A stretch of DNA of 27,390 bases, taken from positions 1-27,390 of the forward strand of contig JAFSYZ010000230.1 of the NCBI GenBank assembly GCA_017455785.1. Direction: 5' to 3'. Position 1 is the first letter of the stretch, and every line of letters starts with the position of its first letter. The stretch is from Candidatus Methanomethylophilaceae archaeon. GTDB taxonomy: Archaea; Thermoplasmatota; Thermoplasmata; Methanomassiliicoccales; Methanomethylophilaceae. The notes below the pieces were generated by a model. It was not told the origin of the DNA. It worked only from the letters and a program-made list of their open reading frames with translations, and did no database searches. A program made the position numbers and the translations under genes. Shown piece by piece: positions 1 through 7,376 of this stretch.

Positions 1-643
1 CCTTCGCACAGTCCCTGCAGATACGGATCTCAGTTCCTGATGATTTGGCCTTGATGACAAGTACACCGGAGGACTCGTGTCCGCAGGCGATCTCGTCATC
101 CTTGAACTCGTACGGCGAATCCCAGAAGGCATCGTAGATGTAATCCTCCGGCGTGTTCGGTTTCTTCGAACATACTATCTCATCACCGAAGGAGTAGATG
201 TGCAGATCCTTCTTCTTGGCGATCTGTCCGAACAGAAGCAGTCTGATCTTCGGATCGTTGTAGTACTGCATACCGATAAGTTTGTCGTTACCTACGGATC
301 CCCTCTGCGCATAGGAAATGGTCTCTCCGCCTAGTTTGGCGGTAGCAAGGAATGGGACGGAACCGGCCGCATAAAGGGAGATGGTGGCGCAGTATGCCTT
401 GTAGATGTCGTCATCGCCCTTGGATGCCATCTTGACCAGTGCATCAGGGTCGTTCTTGATCTTTTCAAGCTTCGATATTGATGAAAAGGTCTTATCGAAA
501 GGACAGAACCAGCATTTTCCGGCACATTTCGGTCTTATAAGACTCGGATTCTCCCACAGATTCTTCGATTTGTCCAATATCTCGTTCTCGAGGACCTTGG
601 GTGTGTGTTTGATACCTCTGAGCCTGACCTTCTTCCCTGCCAT
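1..643 (-). CDS. Cysteine-rich conserved archaeal-type protein, function unknown (3' end outside window)
   Basis: An uninterrupted minus-strand frame runs from ATG at 643 through at least 214 codons and leaves the window at base 1, so the C-terminus is missing. I do not recognise the family. Visible features are a basic N-terminus, a C40-x3-C44-x2-C47 cluster followed by Pro-Phe-Asp, further cysteines at 85 and 158, and a second Cys/His group (C187, H189, C209, C212) resembling half of a zinc ribbon. There is no signal peptide or membrane segment. The metal-ligand pattern suggests a zinc or Fe-S protein. A TATA-like element at 663-672 puts the predicted transcription start on the ATG, which supports this start and a leaderless mRNA. 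The gene is divergent from the RNase III gene. That it is a real gene is likely; any function would be a guess. Confidence 0.75.
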   Translation of the reverse strand, partial: MAGKKVRLRGIKHTPKVLENEILDKSKNLWENPSLIRPKCAGKCWFCPFDKTFSSISKLEKIKNDPDALVKMASKGDDDIYKAYCATISLYAAGSVPFLATAKLGGETISYAQRGSVGNDKLIGMQYYNDPKIRLLLFGQIAKKKDLHIYSFGDEIVCSKKPNTPEDYIYDAFWDSPYEFKDDEIACGHESSGVLVIKAKSSGTEIRICRDCAK

Positions 644-662
644 GCCCGCATCATATGATTCC

Positions 663-672
663 TATAATAAAA
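663..672 (-). promoter_or_regulatory. TATA box for the 643 minus-strand gene
   Basis: The minus strand reads TTTTATTATA here. Its centre is about 25 bases upstream of the ATG at 643, the usual archaeal box A to start-site distance, so the transcript is predicted to start at or within a base or two of the start codon. Confidence 0.55.
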
Positions 673-754
673 GATGAACGATTGATGCGGATTCGCAACC
701 AACAATGCGTCATTGTGGAATGATTAAGATGCAGTAGTTGCATTCACACTCCGA

Positions 755-1249
755 ATGGACGATATATCGAACCACAGGATGGACGTCAGGGAGTTCATGG
801 CCAGGCCCCCGTTCAATAGGAAAGGGTTATCAGAGCAGGAGCTGTCGCTTTTATGTGCCGCATTGACACACGACAGCTTTTCCAGTGAGGCATTGAATCT
901 TCAGCCTCCGGTGGTGTTGGAATCATACGAAAGATTGGAATTCCTAGGCGATTCGGTATTGGAGTTCATCGCCTGTGAGCACATCTACCTCAACTCCGAA
1001 CTGAAGGAGGGGAAGATGACCGATTTCAAGCAGGAGATCGTCGCCAACAAGAAGATATCTGACAGGATCCTGGAGAAAGGGCTCGGGATAGACGATGTCA
1101 TGCTTGTAGGTCATGGTCACAGGGGCCCTAAAGGAAACATAATCGAGGAGAACATGCGTGCCGATTCCTTCGAGGCGCTCATCGGTGCCATATACTTACT
1201 GTACGGAATGGACGAGGCCAAGCGCATCGCGAAAGATATCCTTATTTAA
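755..1249 (+). CDS. rnc: Ribonuclease III, catalytic domain only
   Basis: This 164-residue protein carries the RNase III signature ERLEFLGDSVL at 59-69 and the second acidic motif ADSFEALIGAIY at 136-147. The four acidic residues that bind the catalytic metals (E59, D66, D137, E140) match E. coli E38, D45, D114 and E117 in spacing. The family cleaves double-stranded RNA, for example rRNA precursors. Bacterial RNase III is about 220-230 residues because of a C-terminal dsRNA-binding domain; this protein stops just after the catalytic domain and so resembles a stand-alone or mini-III architecture. No clear Shine-Dalgarno lies before ATG 755; an in-frame ATG at 779 is an alternative start. Only a weak TATA-like stretch is visible near 722-730. 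It precedes the AMP-pathway operon but need not belong to it. Confidence 0.9.
   Translation: MDDISNHRMDVREFMARPPFNRKGLSEQELSLLCAALTHDSFSSEALNLQPPVVLESYERLEFLGDSVLEFIACEHIYLNSELKEGKMTDFKQEIVANKKISDRILEKGLGIDDVMLVGHGHRGPKGNIIEENMRADSFEALIGAIYLLYGMDEAKRIAKDILI
1242..1249 (+). promoter_or_regulatory. Probable TATA box of the AMP-pathway operon
   Basis: TTATTTAA lies at the very end of the RNase III gene. A start site about 25 bases on, near 1272, would give a leader of roughly 20 bases that contains the GGTGA ribosome site (1286-1290) of the first gene. Confidence 0.4.
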
Positions 1250-1294
1250 CCCATTAGAACAATCTCGTGTAGGTCGCACAGCGACGGTGATAGT

Positions 1295-2215
1295 ATGACG
1301 ATAGAGGAGACGGCCACAGCAATCAAGGACATGTCGATTCGCGGTGCTGGTAAGATAGCCAGGGCCTGTGCTTCGGCATTGTACGAGCTCGCAGAATCAT
1401 ACGACGGGGATGACCCGGAGGAGTTCATGGAGATGTTGGAGGATGCGAAGAACGACCTCATAGCATCGAGGCCCACCGCAGTCTCACTGTACAACGGCGT
1501 GATGTACTCCCTCAAAGGCATCGGTAAATGGATGGATGTCGAGGAGATGAGGAGGGAGGTCATGAACAATGCCGACGAGTTCATCAAGGACTCCATACAG
1601 GCCGTCAAGACCATAGGTGAACTGGGTGCCGAGATCGTTGACGATGGTGATGTCATCATGACACACTGCAACAGCAGTGCCGCACTCAGCGTCATAAAGG
1701 AGGCACATGCCCAGGGCAAGAACATCAAGGTCTATGCCACTGAGACCAGGCCATGGAGGCAGGGACTCATAACAGTGAGGCAGCTCGCCGAGGCCGGTGT
1801 GGATGTCACTCTGATAGTCGACAGCGCCGTCCGTCTGGTGATGGAGGATGTGGACAAGGTGTTCGTAGGTGCCGATACCATCACTGCACAGGGGACACTG
1901 TTCAATAAGGTCGGAACGTCACAGCTGGCACTTGCCGCTAACGAGTTGGATGTGCCGTTCTACGTCTGTACTGAATCGTACAAGTTCTCACCCATGTCAT
2001 TGAACAGCGACAACGTAAGGATTGAGGTCCGTGAGACGGCCGAGATCGTCAAGGAGGGGGAGGTCCCGAAGGAGGTCAAGATCTACAACCCCGTGTTCGA
2101 CCGCACCCCTGCCAAATTCATCGATACGATAATCACGGAGAAGGGCGGAATATCACCCTACAAGGCCCGTGACTTCATAATAGAACAGTTCGGAATAAAG
2201 GAGGAAGTACATTGA
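1295..2215 (+). CDS. e2b2: Ribose-1,5-bisphosphate isomerase (eIF-2B-like family)
   Basis: A 306-residue member of the eIF-2B alpha/MTNA family. In the archaeal AMP pathway this enzyme converts ribose 1,5-bisphosphate to ribulose 1,5-bisphosphate, the RuBisCO substrate. Visible motifs are RGAG at 16-19, THCNSS with the probable catalytic C125, ETRP at 150-153, and VGADTI with the probable catalytic D194. Cys and Asp in these positions are the catalytic pair of characterised archaeal isomerases. The start ATG has GGTGA four bases upstream. The alternatives, a translation factor 2B subunit or methylthioribose-1-phosphate isomerase, are less likely because the next two genes are RuBisCO and AMP phosphorylase. 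The stop codon overlaps the RuBisCO start, so the genes are translationally coupled. Confidence 0.93.
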   Translation: MTIEETATAIKDMSIRGAGKIARACASALYELAESYDGDDPEEFMEMLEDAKNDLIASRPTAVSLYNGVMYSLKGIGKWMDVEEMRREVMNNADEFIKDSIQAVKTIGELGAEIVDDGDVIMTHCNSSAALSVIKEAHAQGKNIKVYATETRPWRQGLITVRQLAEAGVDVTLIVDSAVRLVMEDVDKVFVGADTITAQGTLFNKVGTSQLALAANELDVPFYVCTESYKFSPMSLNSDNVRIEVRETAEIVKEGEVPKEVKIYNPVFDRTPAKFIDTIITEKGGISPYKARDFIIEQFGIKEEVH

Positions 2216-3450
2216 AGGAATATTCATATCTGCACCTGGGAGAGGATGTCGATCCGGATGCATTCGTCATCTGCGATTACCGTGTGACCACCGAGATGAA
2301 GATGGAGAAGGCCGCCGAGGCCATCGCCGCGGAGCAGTCCACGGGGACATGGACGGGGATATCCACCCTGAGTGAGGACATCTTCGAGAAGTACGGCGGT
2401 CGTGTACTGAAGATATCGGGCGACAGCATCAGGCTGGCGTATCCGGTGGAGGATTTCAGTGTCGAAGTAGGCGCCGTACCTCAGATCCTAAGCGTCATCG
2501 CAGGTAACCTGTTCGGATTGGAATCCATAGGTAAGGTCAGAGTGGAGGACGTATACTTCCCCAAATGCATGCTCAGGGAGTTCAAAGGACCCAAGTTCGG
2601 TATCGAGGGTATAAGGAAGGCATTGGACCGTCCCGGTAAGCCTCTGGTCGGTACCATCGTGAAGCCGAAGATCGGACTGCCGCCCAAGGCATTCGCCGAT
2701 TATGTCTACGAAGCAGGTAAGGGAGGACTCACCAACAGCAAGGATGACGAGACCCTGGTGGATCAGACTTTCTGCCCCATTGAGGACCGTACAGTCGCTG
2801 TCGCCGAGGCCTTGGACAGATTGGAGTCTGAAGGTCATAAGATGATGCACGCCATCAATGTAAGTACTTCAGGCCACAAGATCCTGGAGCTCGCCGATAA
2901 GGTCCAGAGCTGGGGAGCGAGGGAATTGATGGTGGATGTCATCACATGCGGTTTCGCCGCGGTACAGGCATTGGCCGAGGACCCGTCGATTAAGGTTCCC
3001 ATACACGTCCACAGGACCATGCACGGAGCCATGACAAGGGACCCGTTGCACGGAGTGTCCATGCTGCCGATAACGAAACTCGTCAGGATGTGCGGCGGAG
3101 ATGCATTGCACATCGGTACATTGGGCGTAGGTAAGATGTCCGGTACCAAAGGCGACCACAGCAACCTCGATGCATGTCTCGATGACATCACCGTGCCTTA
3201 CAAGACGGTCATGCCCGTGTGCTCCGGAGGCGTCTATCCGGGAATAGTCGGCGCCATCGTCAAGGAATCCGGAATGGACGTACAGATACAGGCCGGAGGC
3301 GGTGTGGCAGGACATCCCGGAGGAGTCAGGATCGGAGCCATGGCAATGAGCCAGGCTGTCGATGCGGCATACCTCGGAAAGGATGTCGAGGAGTACGCCA
3401 AGGATCATATCGAGCTTAAACAGGCCCTGGAGAAGTGGGGAAGGAAATGA
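2212..3450 (+). CDS. rbcL: RuBisCO large subunit, form III
   Basis: A 412-residue RuBisCO that would carboxylate ribulose 1,5-bisphosphate to two 3-phosphoglycerates. The catalytic set can be placed by motif: E41 (in EQSTGTW), N99, K151 and K153 (VKPKIG), carbamylated K177 with D179 and E180 (SKDDE), H267-R268, H300, loop-6 K308 (GVGKMSG), S338 (CSGG), and the phosphate-binding GGG at 362-364. All are present, so it should be active. Length and the neighbouring genes point to archaeal form III rather than a form IV RuBisCO-like protein. The three residues before K177 are Thr-Asn-Ser, where many RuBisCOs have Asp-Phe-Thr or similar. The start is TTG, overlapping the upstream TGA; GGAGG at 2200-2204, seven bases upstream, supports it. 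Confidence 0.96.
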   Translation: MKEYSYLHLGEDVDPDAFVICDYRVTTEMKMEKAAEAIAAEQSTGTWTGISTLSEDIFEKYGGRVLKISGDSIRLAYPVEDFSVEVGAVPQILSVIAGNLFGLESIGKVRVEDVYFPKCMLREFKGPKFGIEGIRKALDRPGKPLVGTIVKPKIGLPPKAFADYVYEAGKGGLTNSKDDETLVDQTFCPIEDRTVAVAEALDRLESEGHKMMHAINVSTSGHKILELADKVQSWGARELMVDVITCGFAAVQALAEDPSIKVPIHVHRTMHGAMTRDPLHGVSMLPITKLVRMCGGDALHIGTLGVGKMSGTKGDHSNLDACLDDITVPYKTVMPVCSGGVYPGIVGAIVKESGMDVQIQAGGGVAGHPGGVRIGAMAMSQAVDAAYLGKDVEEYAKDHIELKQALEKWGRK

Positions 3451-4952
3451 AGCTGAGGATAAAGGAGGTCGACGTCCTCGCAGCGCATGCGAGGGCGATG
3501 CTCAACACGGTGGACGCCATCGAGTTGGGCGTCAAGGAAGGGGATCGTATCCTTCTCAGCGGGAAGAGGCCGTTGGCCGTACTGCTGAACATCAGCGACA
3601 CGCTCGTCAAGAAGGGCGAGATCATGATCGCGACCAAGATCCTGGGGCAGATCGGCGCCGCCGAAGGCGATGAGATCACTGTAACATACTCCCCCGTACC
3701 CGAATCCGTCAAGAGCATCAGGAAGAAGATGGATGGTCAGAAACTCACCAAGGAGGAGATCGAAGGTGTCGTCCGCGACATCTTGGAATCCAAACTGTCC
3801 GACATAGAGGTGTCCGCATGGCTGACGTCGCTGTACATCAACGGTATGGACATCGAGGAGATCGCCCATTTCACTAATTCCATGGTCGATACCGGGGAGC
3901 GCATACGTTTCGAGCGTACGCCGGTGTTCGACTTCCACAGTGTAGGCGGAGTTCCAGGTAACAAGGTCACACCTATCGTGGTGTCCATAGTCGCCGCTGC
4001 GGGACTGATGATCCCCAAGACCTCTTCCAGAGCCATCAGTAGTGCATGCGGTACATCCGATTTTGTGGAGACATTCTGCAACGTAGAGATGGAAGCGGAG
4101 CAGCTGAAGGAGATCTCCGAGAGGGTCGGAGGAGTCCTGGCATGGGGAGGTTCCATGAACCTGGCACCTGTCGATGACATGGTCATAAGGGTCGAGAACC
4201 CCTTGGGAATAAACCCGAGGGCTCAGATGTTGGCATCCATCATGAGTAAGAAGCTGGCCATGGGTGCAACACATCTTCTCATGGACATACCTACCGGTCC
4301 CGGTACGAAGGTGCCCACCATAGAGATGGCGAGGGCCTATGTCCGCGACTTCATGGAATTAGGTGAAAAGTTAGGCATACAGGTCGAATGTGCGATCACA
4401 TACGGTGATCAGCCTGTCGGAAGCGCTATAGGCCCGATACTCGAGGCCAAGGAATGTATCCGCGTACTGGAAGGAAGCAAGCATCCCGCCAGCGTGATAG
4501 AGAAGGCCTGCGGCCTTGCAGGCATCATCCTCGAGATGGGAGGCATACCCAACGGCACTCAGGAGGCCCACAGGATCCTGGAATCCGGAGAGGCGCTTAA
4601 GAAGTTCCGCGAGATAGTGGCGGCCCAGGGAGGCAACCCGAACATAACCGCTGACGATCTTAAGGAGGGCAAGTACAAACTGCAGGTGCTCAGCACGGTC
4701 AGCGGTTACGTCCATTCGATAGACAACAAGGAACTCGTTCAGATCGCCAGGGCGGCAGGTGCACCTACCGATAAGGGCGCAGGTCTGCTCATATTCAAGA
4801 AGAAGGGTCAGTACGTCAAGTCAGGCGATGTGCTGATGGAGATCTATGCCGATGTAGAGAGCAAGTGCCAGCGTGCCAAGGATCTGTCACTGAGGATGCA
4901 GCCCATCGACATCGAGGGCATGCTCATCGAGAAGGTCGGAAGGAACATCTGA
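3447..4952 (+). CDS. deoA: AMP phosphorylase
   Basis: A 501-residue member of the thymidine/AMP phosphorylase family. It splits AMP (and other NMPs) with phosphate to the base and ribose 1,5-bisphosphate, the first step of the AMP pathway. An N-terminal domain of about 85 residues, typical of the archaeal AMP phosphorylases and lacking in ordinary thymidine phosphorylase, precedes the catalytic core. The core shows HSVGGVPGNK at 164-173, KTSSRAI from 191 and GTSD at 202-205. I chose ATG 3447, which overlaps the RuBisCO stop as ATGA and matches the usual Met-Lys start of the family; an in-frame GTG at 3435 would add four residues. Position after the isomerase and RuBisCO genes strongly supports the assignment over pyrimidine phosphorylase. 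Confidence 0.95.
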   Translation: MKLRIKEVDVLAAHARAMLNTVDAIELGVKEGDRILLSGKRPLAVLLNISDTLVKKGEIMIATKILGQIGAAEGDEITVTYSPVPESVKSIRKKMDGQKLTKEEIEGVVRDILESKLSDIEVSAWLTSLYINGMDIEEIAHFTNSMVDTGERIRFERTPVFDFHSVGGVPGNKVTPIVVSIVAAAGLMIPKTSSRAISSACGTSDFVETFCNVEMEAEQLKEISERVGGVLAWGGSMNLAPVDDMVIRVENPLGINPRAQMLASIMSKKLAMGATHLLMDIPTGPGTKVPTIEMARAYVRDFMELGEKLGIQVECAITYGDQPVGSAIGPILEAKECIRVLEGSKHPASVIEKACGLAGIILEMGGIPNGTQEAHRILESGEALKKFREIVAAQGGNPNITADDLKEGKYKLQVLSTVSGYVHSIDNKELVQIARAAGAPTDKGAGLLIFKKKGQYVKSGDVLMEIYADVESKCQRAKDLSLRMQPIDIEGMLIEKVGRNI

Positions 4953-5758
4953 TGAGATATCTGTGCATAACGGTCGACCTTGACAGGGACGTCAATATAC
5001 CCGTACGCGGTTCCTCTGCAGCGGGTTCCATAGATAGGGGTGCTGGCACATCCCCAAGGTTCTCATCCTCGGGCAAGGGTGCGGAGCTCCTGGTGGAACT
5101 GTTCGATTCCTTAGGTGTGAAAGCTACATTCTTCGCCGAGGCGAGGACGCTCCATAGGAGCGGGGCTTTCAACTTCGTGAAAGGTCACGAGGTCGCGATG
5201 CACGGTCTCGACCATGAGGATTTCACGGGAGAGAGGACAGGCATGGGTTACGATTATGGTGACCTCAGGGAGATAACCGAGATGTCCATTTCGCTCATAA
5301 GGGACTGTGTAGGGATGAACCCCAAAGGGTTCAGGTCACCATATATGTCACCGAACGAGGACATGCTGTCATTCCTCAGCGAATACGGGATCGTCTACGA
5401 CTCGTCGTACTACACGTATGCTGGTGACAGCATCCTGCCGTACCGTTCCGAATACGGGATCACGGAGATACCCGTACCGAAATCCGTCGACAGGTCAGGG
5501 GAACCGATCACAGGATATCTGTGGCCCATGCATGAGGGCACAAGGGACAAAGAGGATTTCATCGATATGGCCGACAGCATGAATGAAGGTGTCTTCGTCA
5601 TCGCAACACACAGTTGGCATGTATGCGAGAATCAGAAGGGCATGTTGGACGATGCAGGCGTGAAGAGGAACATCAACGATATCCGTTCCATAGTTGAGAC
5701 GCTTATGGACAGGGGATTCGATGTCATCTCCATGTACGATGCCTCCCGCATCGTCTGA
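4952..5758 (+). CDS. Polysaccharide deacetylase-like (NodB/CE4 family) protein
   Basis: A 268-residue protein with the carbohydrate esterase 4 motif series: TVDLD with D9/D11 in place of the usual TFDD, HGLDH at 84-88 (two zinc histidines), RSPY at 128-131, and THSWH near 219-223. The family removes N- or O-acetyl groups from amino sugars, or in some branches hydrolyses other amide-type bonds. There is no signal peptide, so it is predicted cytoplasmic, which is odd for a cell-wall enzyme and fits modification of a soluble or lipid-linked sugar. ATG 4952 overlaps the AMP phosphorylase stop and has GGAAGGA about eight bases upstream; the frame is open upstream to 4865 but that part reads as out-of-frame AMP phosphorylase. 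Substrate is unknown, and so is any link to the AMP pathway. Confidence 0.85.
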   Translation: MRYLCITVDLDRDVNIPVRGSSAAGSIDRGAGTSPRFSSSGKGAELLVELFDSLGVKATFFAEARTLHRSGAFNFVKGHEVAMHGLDHEDFTGERTGMGYDYGDLREITEMSISLIRDCVGMNPKGFRSPYMSPNEDMLSFLSEYGIVYDSSYYTYAGDSILPYRSEYGITEIPVPKSVDRSGEPITGYLWPMHEGTRDKEDFIDMADSMNEGVFVIATHSWHVCENQKGMLDDAGVKRNINDIRSIVETLMDRGFDVISMYDASRIV

Positions 5759-5803
5759 TGTCCGAGTCTCCTTTATAACCGCCCGCCCGCGCGCCCGATA
5801 ACG

Positions 5804-5811
5804 TTCTTATA
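5804..5811 (+). promoter_or_regulatory. Probable TATA box for folD
   Basis: TTCTTATA sits about 35 bases before the TTG start, predicting transcription from near 5835 and a leader of only a few bases. A second TATA-like TTTATAA lies at 5772-5778, separated by a GC-only run (5779-5797) that looks like spacer or part of a terminator of the preceding operon. Confidence 0.4.
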
Positions 5812-5842
5812 CGCACTCTAGGATACAGTTGACGGTGTCCAA

Positions 5843-6730
5843 TTGTCCTACTTATTGATCAGTGGAACAGATATCTCGAATCAGATCTACGGGGAGATCA
5901 GGGAAAGGATCGCGAAGCTCAAGGAAAAGGGAATCATACCAGGTCTGGCCGTCGTCATGGTCGGGGACGATCCCGCATCGCAGGTCTATGTGAAATCCAA
6001 GGAAAGGAAGTGCAAGGAGCTCGGTATCAGGTCTGAGACGATATATATCTCGGACAACATCACCGAAGAGCAGCTCCTTGCCAAGATAAAGTATCTCAAC
6101 AGCGACCCCATGATTCACGGATACCTCATACAACTGCCGTTGCCGGATCACATGGACACAGACAGGATCATTAACGCCATCGATCCGAAGAAGGACGTGG
6201 ATTGTTTCCACCCTGAAAATGTAGGGAGGATGCTGGTAGGCGATCATATCTTCTATCCGGCCACACCCGGAGGCGTCAGGCAGATGCTCCTCCGTTCAGG
6301 AATAGATACTGAAGGCAAACATATCGTCGTAGTCGGAAGGAGCAACATCGTCGGCAAACCTATGGCCGCGCTGATGATACAGAAGGGTATGGATGCAACC
6401 GTTACCGTGGTGCATTCCAAATCCAAGGATGTGTCCGAGTTCACCCGTCAGGCGGATATCCTCGTGGTAGCGGTAGGGAAACCGAATTTCATAAAGGCGG
6501 ATATGATCAAGGAAGGTGCCGTCATAATCGACGTGGGCACCAACAGGATCGAGGATCCCACCAGTCCGAAGGGAACGAGACTCGTCGGTGACGTGGATTT
6601 CGAAGACGTCAAGGACAAGGTGTCCGCTATATCGCCGGTCCCGGGAGGAGTGGGACCGATGACCATATGCACACTTATGGACAACGTGGTGAGGGCTGCG
6701 GAACTGTCCATCGAATCAGGCTCAAAGTGA
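5843..6730 (+). CDS. folD: Bifunctional methylenetetrahydrofolate dehydrogenase / methenyltetrahydrofolate cyclohydrolase
   Basis: A 295-residue FolD that interconverts methylene-, methenyl- and 10-formyl-tetrahydrofolate using NAD(P). Catalytic residues are placed by motif: Y49 and K53 (YVKSK), Q97 (QLPLP), D120 (DVDCFHP). The nucleotide-binding half shows VVGRSNIVGKP, IDVGTNR and SPVPGGVGPMT. Length is normal and all motifs are intact. The start is TTG 5843 with a weak GGTG upstream; an in-frame TTG at 5855 is the alternative. Methanogens mostly use tetrahydromethanopterin for C1 transfer, so a tetrahydrofolate enzyme implies a separate biosynthetic C1 pool, for example for purines or thymidylate. 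The following kptA starts four bases after the stop, so the two are probably cotranscribed. Confidence 0.96.
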   Translation: MSYLLISGTDISNQIYGEIRERIAKLKEKGIIPGLAVVMVGDDPASQVYVKSKERKCKELGIRSETIYISDNITEEQLLAKIKYLNSDPMIHGYLIQLPLPDHMDTDRIINAIDPKKDVDCFHPENVGRMLVGDHIFYPATPGGVRQMLLRSGIDTEGKHIVVVGRSNIVGKPMAALMIQKGMDATVTVVHSKSKDVSEFTRQADILVVAVGKPNFIKADMIKEGAVIIDVGTNRIEDPTSPKGTRLVGDVDFEDVKDKVSAISPVPGGVGPMTICTLMDNVVRAAELSIESGSK

Positions 6731-6734
6731 TATC

Positions 6735-7376
6735 ATGATGAGAGAATGTGAGGATCACGGATACTTCCGTGACGAATATTGTCCCATTTGCGGAGAAGAA
6801 GGCAAGTTCATAATGAACGATTACGAACTGGAGAAGCTCGGAAGGACGCTTGCAGGCATCCTCAGGCACGGAAGGTTCGATCTGGACATGGACGACCAGG
6901 GATTCGTGAGGATCAAGGAGATCGTCTCCGCTGTCAAAGGAAACAACCAGCGCATGTACTGGCTCAGGCCGCATCACATAGTGGCGCTGGCCGAGACGGA
7001 TGAGAAGGGAAGATACCAGATATCCGGCGACATGGTGAGGGCCACCTACGGTCACACCATCCCGTTGGAATTGAAACTCGATACGGATAACATCCCCGAC
7101 GAACTGTATTATCCGACGACGGAGGAGGAATCAGAGATCATCCTGGAGACAGGCATCATGCCTTCTGACAGATCGATGGTACATCTCTCATTGACATATG
7201 ACGATGCATTCAGGGCGGGTTCGGTCCGTGTGGACAACCCCATCATCCTTGCAGTCGACACCGATGCATGCTTCGAGGCAGGTTACGATATCGGGAAAGC
7301 AGCGAAGACGGTGTTCCTGTGCAAGCGCGTTCCTCCGGAGTGTCTGAGGATAATCTACGAAGAGGAGTTGGAGTGA
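6735..7376 (+). CDS. kptA: RNA 2'-phosphotransferase (Tpt1/KptA) with N-terminal zinc knuckle
   Basis: A 213-residue KptA, which moves an internal RNA 2'-phosphate to NAD+, giving ADP-ribose 1'',2''-cyclic phosphate and nicotinamide. The N-terminal 25 residues hold a Cys/His cluster (C5, H8, C16, C19) likely to bind zinc. The catalytic part has the conserved Arg-His (R44, H45), ATYGHT around 103-108 with R102, and VHLSL at 149-153 followed by R165 in the NAD-binding segment; these match the Arg-His-Arg-Arg set of the family. In fungi the enzyme finishes tRNA splicing. Archaeal tRNA ligation does not need it, so its native substrate here is uncertain. The start could be ATG 6735 or the adjacent ATG 6738. 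Confidence 0.92.
   Translation: MMRECEDHGYFRDEYCPICGEEGKFIMNDYELEKLGRTLAGILRHGRFDLDMDDQGFVRIKEIVSAVKGNNQRMYWLRPHHIVALAETDEKGRYQISGDMVRATYGHTIPLELKLDTDNIPDELYYPTTEEESEIILETGIMPSDRSMVHLSLTYDDAFRAGSVRVDNPIILAVDTDACFEAGYDIGKAAKTVFLCKRVPPECLRIIYEEELE

Noticed and set aside
500..530. CX3CX2C in the 1-643 protein as a radical SAM motif
   Set aside because: The spacing fits, but the motif is not followed by the glycine-rich and barrel-like pattern of radical SAM enzymes, and later Cys/His pairs look like zinc ligands.
3405..4274. Long antisense open frame (about 289 codons) opposite RuBisCO end and AMP phosphorylase, plus several other antisense frames over 100 codons
   Set aside because: They lie opposite strong family matches, share no recognisable motif, and reflect the codon pattern of the sense genes.
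4865..4951. Upstream extension of the deacetylase frame
   Set aside because: It lies within AMP phosphorylase and lacks deacetylase-like sequence; ATG 4952 has a ribosome site and the NodB motif follows at once.
5779..5797. GC-only run before folD as a structured regulatory RNA
   Set aside because: It is mostly repeated C and G-C steps with little self-complementarity, and lies upstream of the predicted start site, so it is not in the message.
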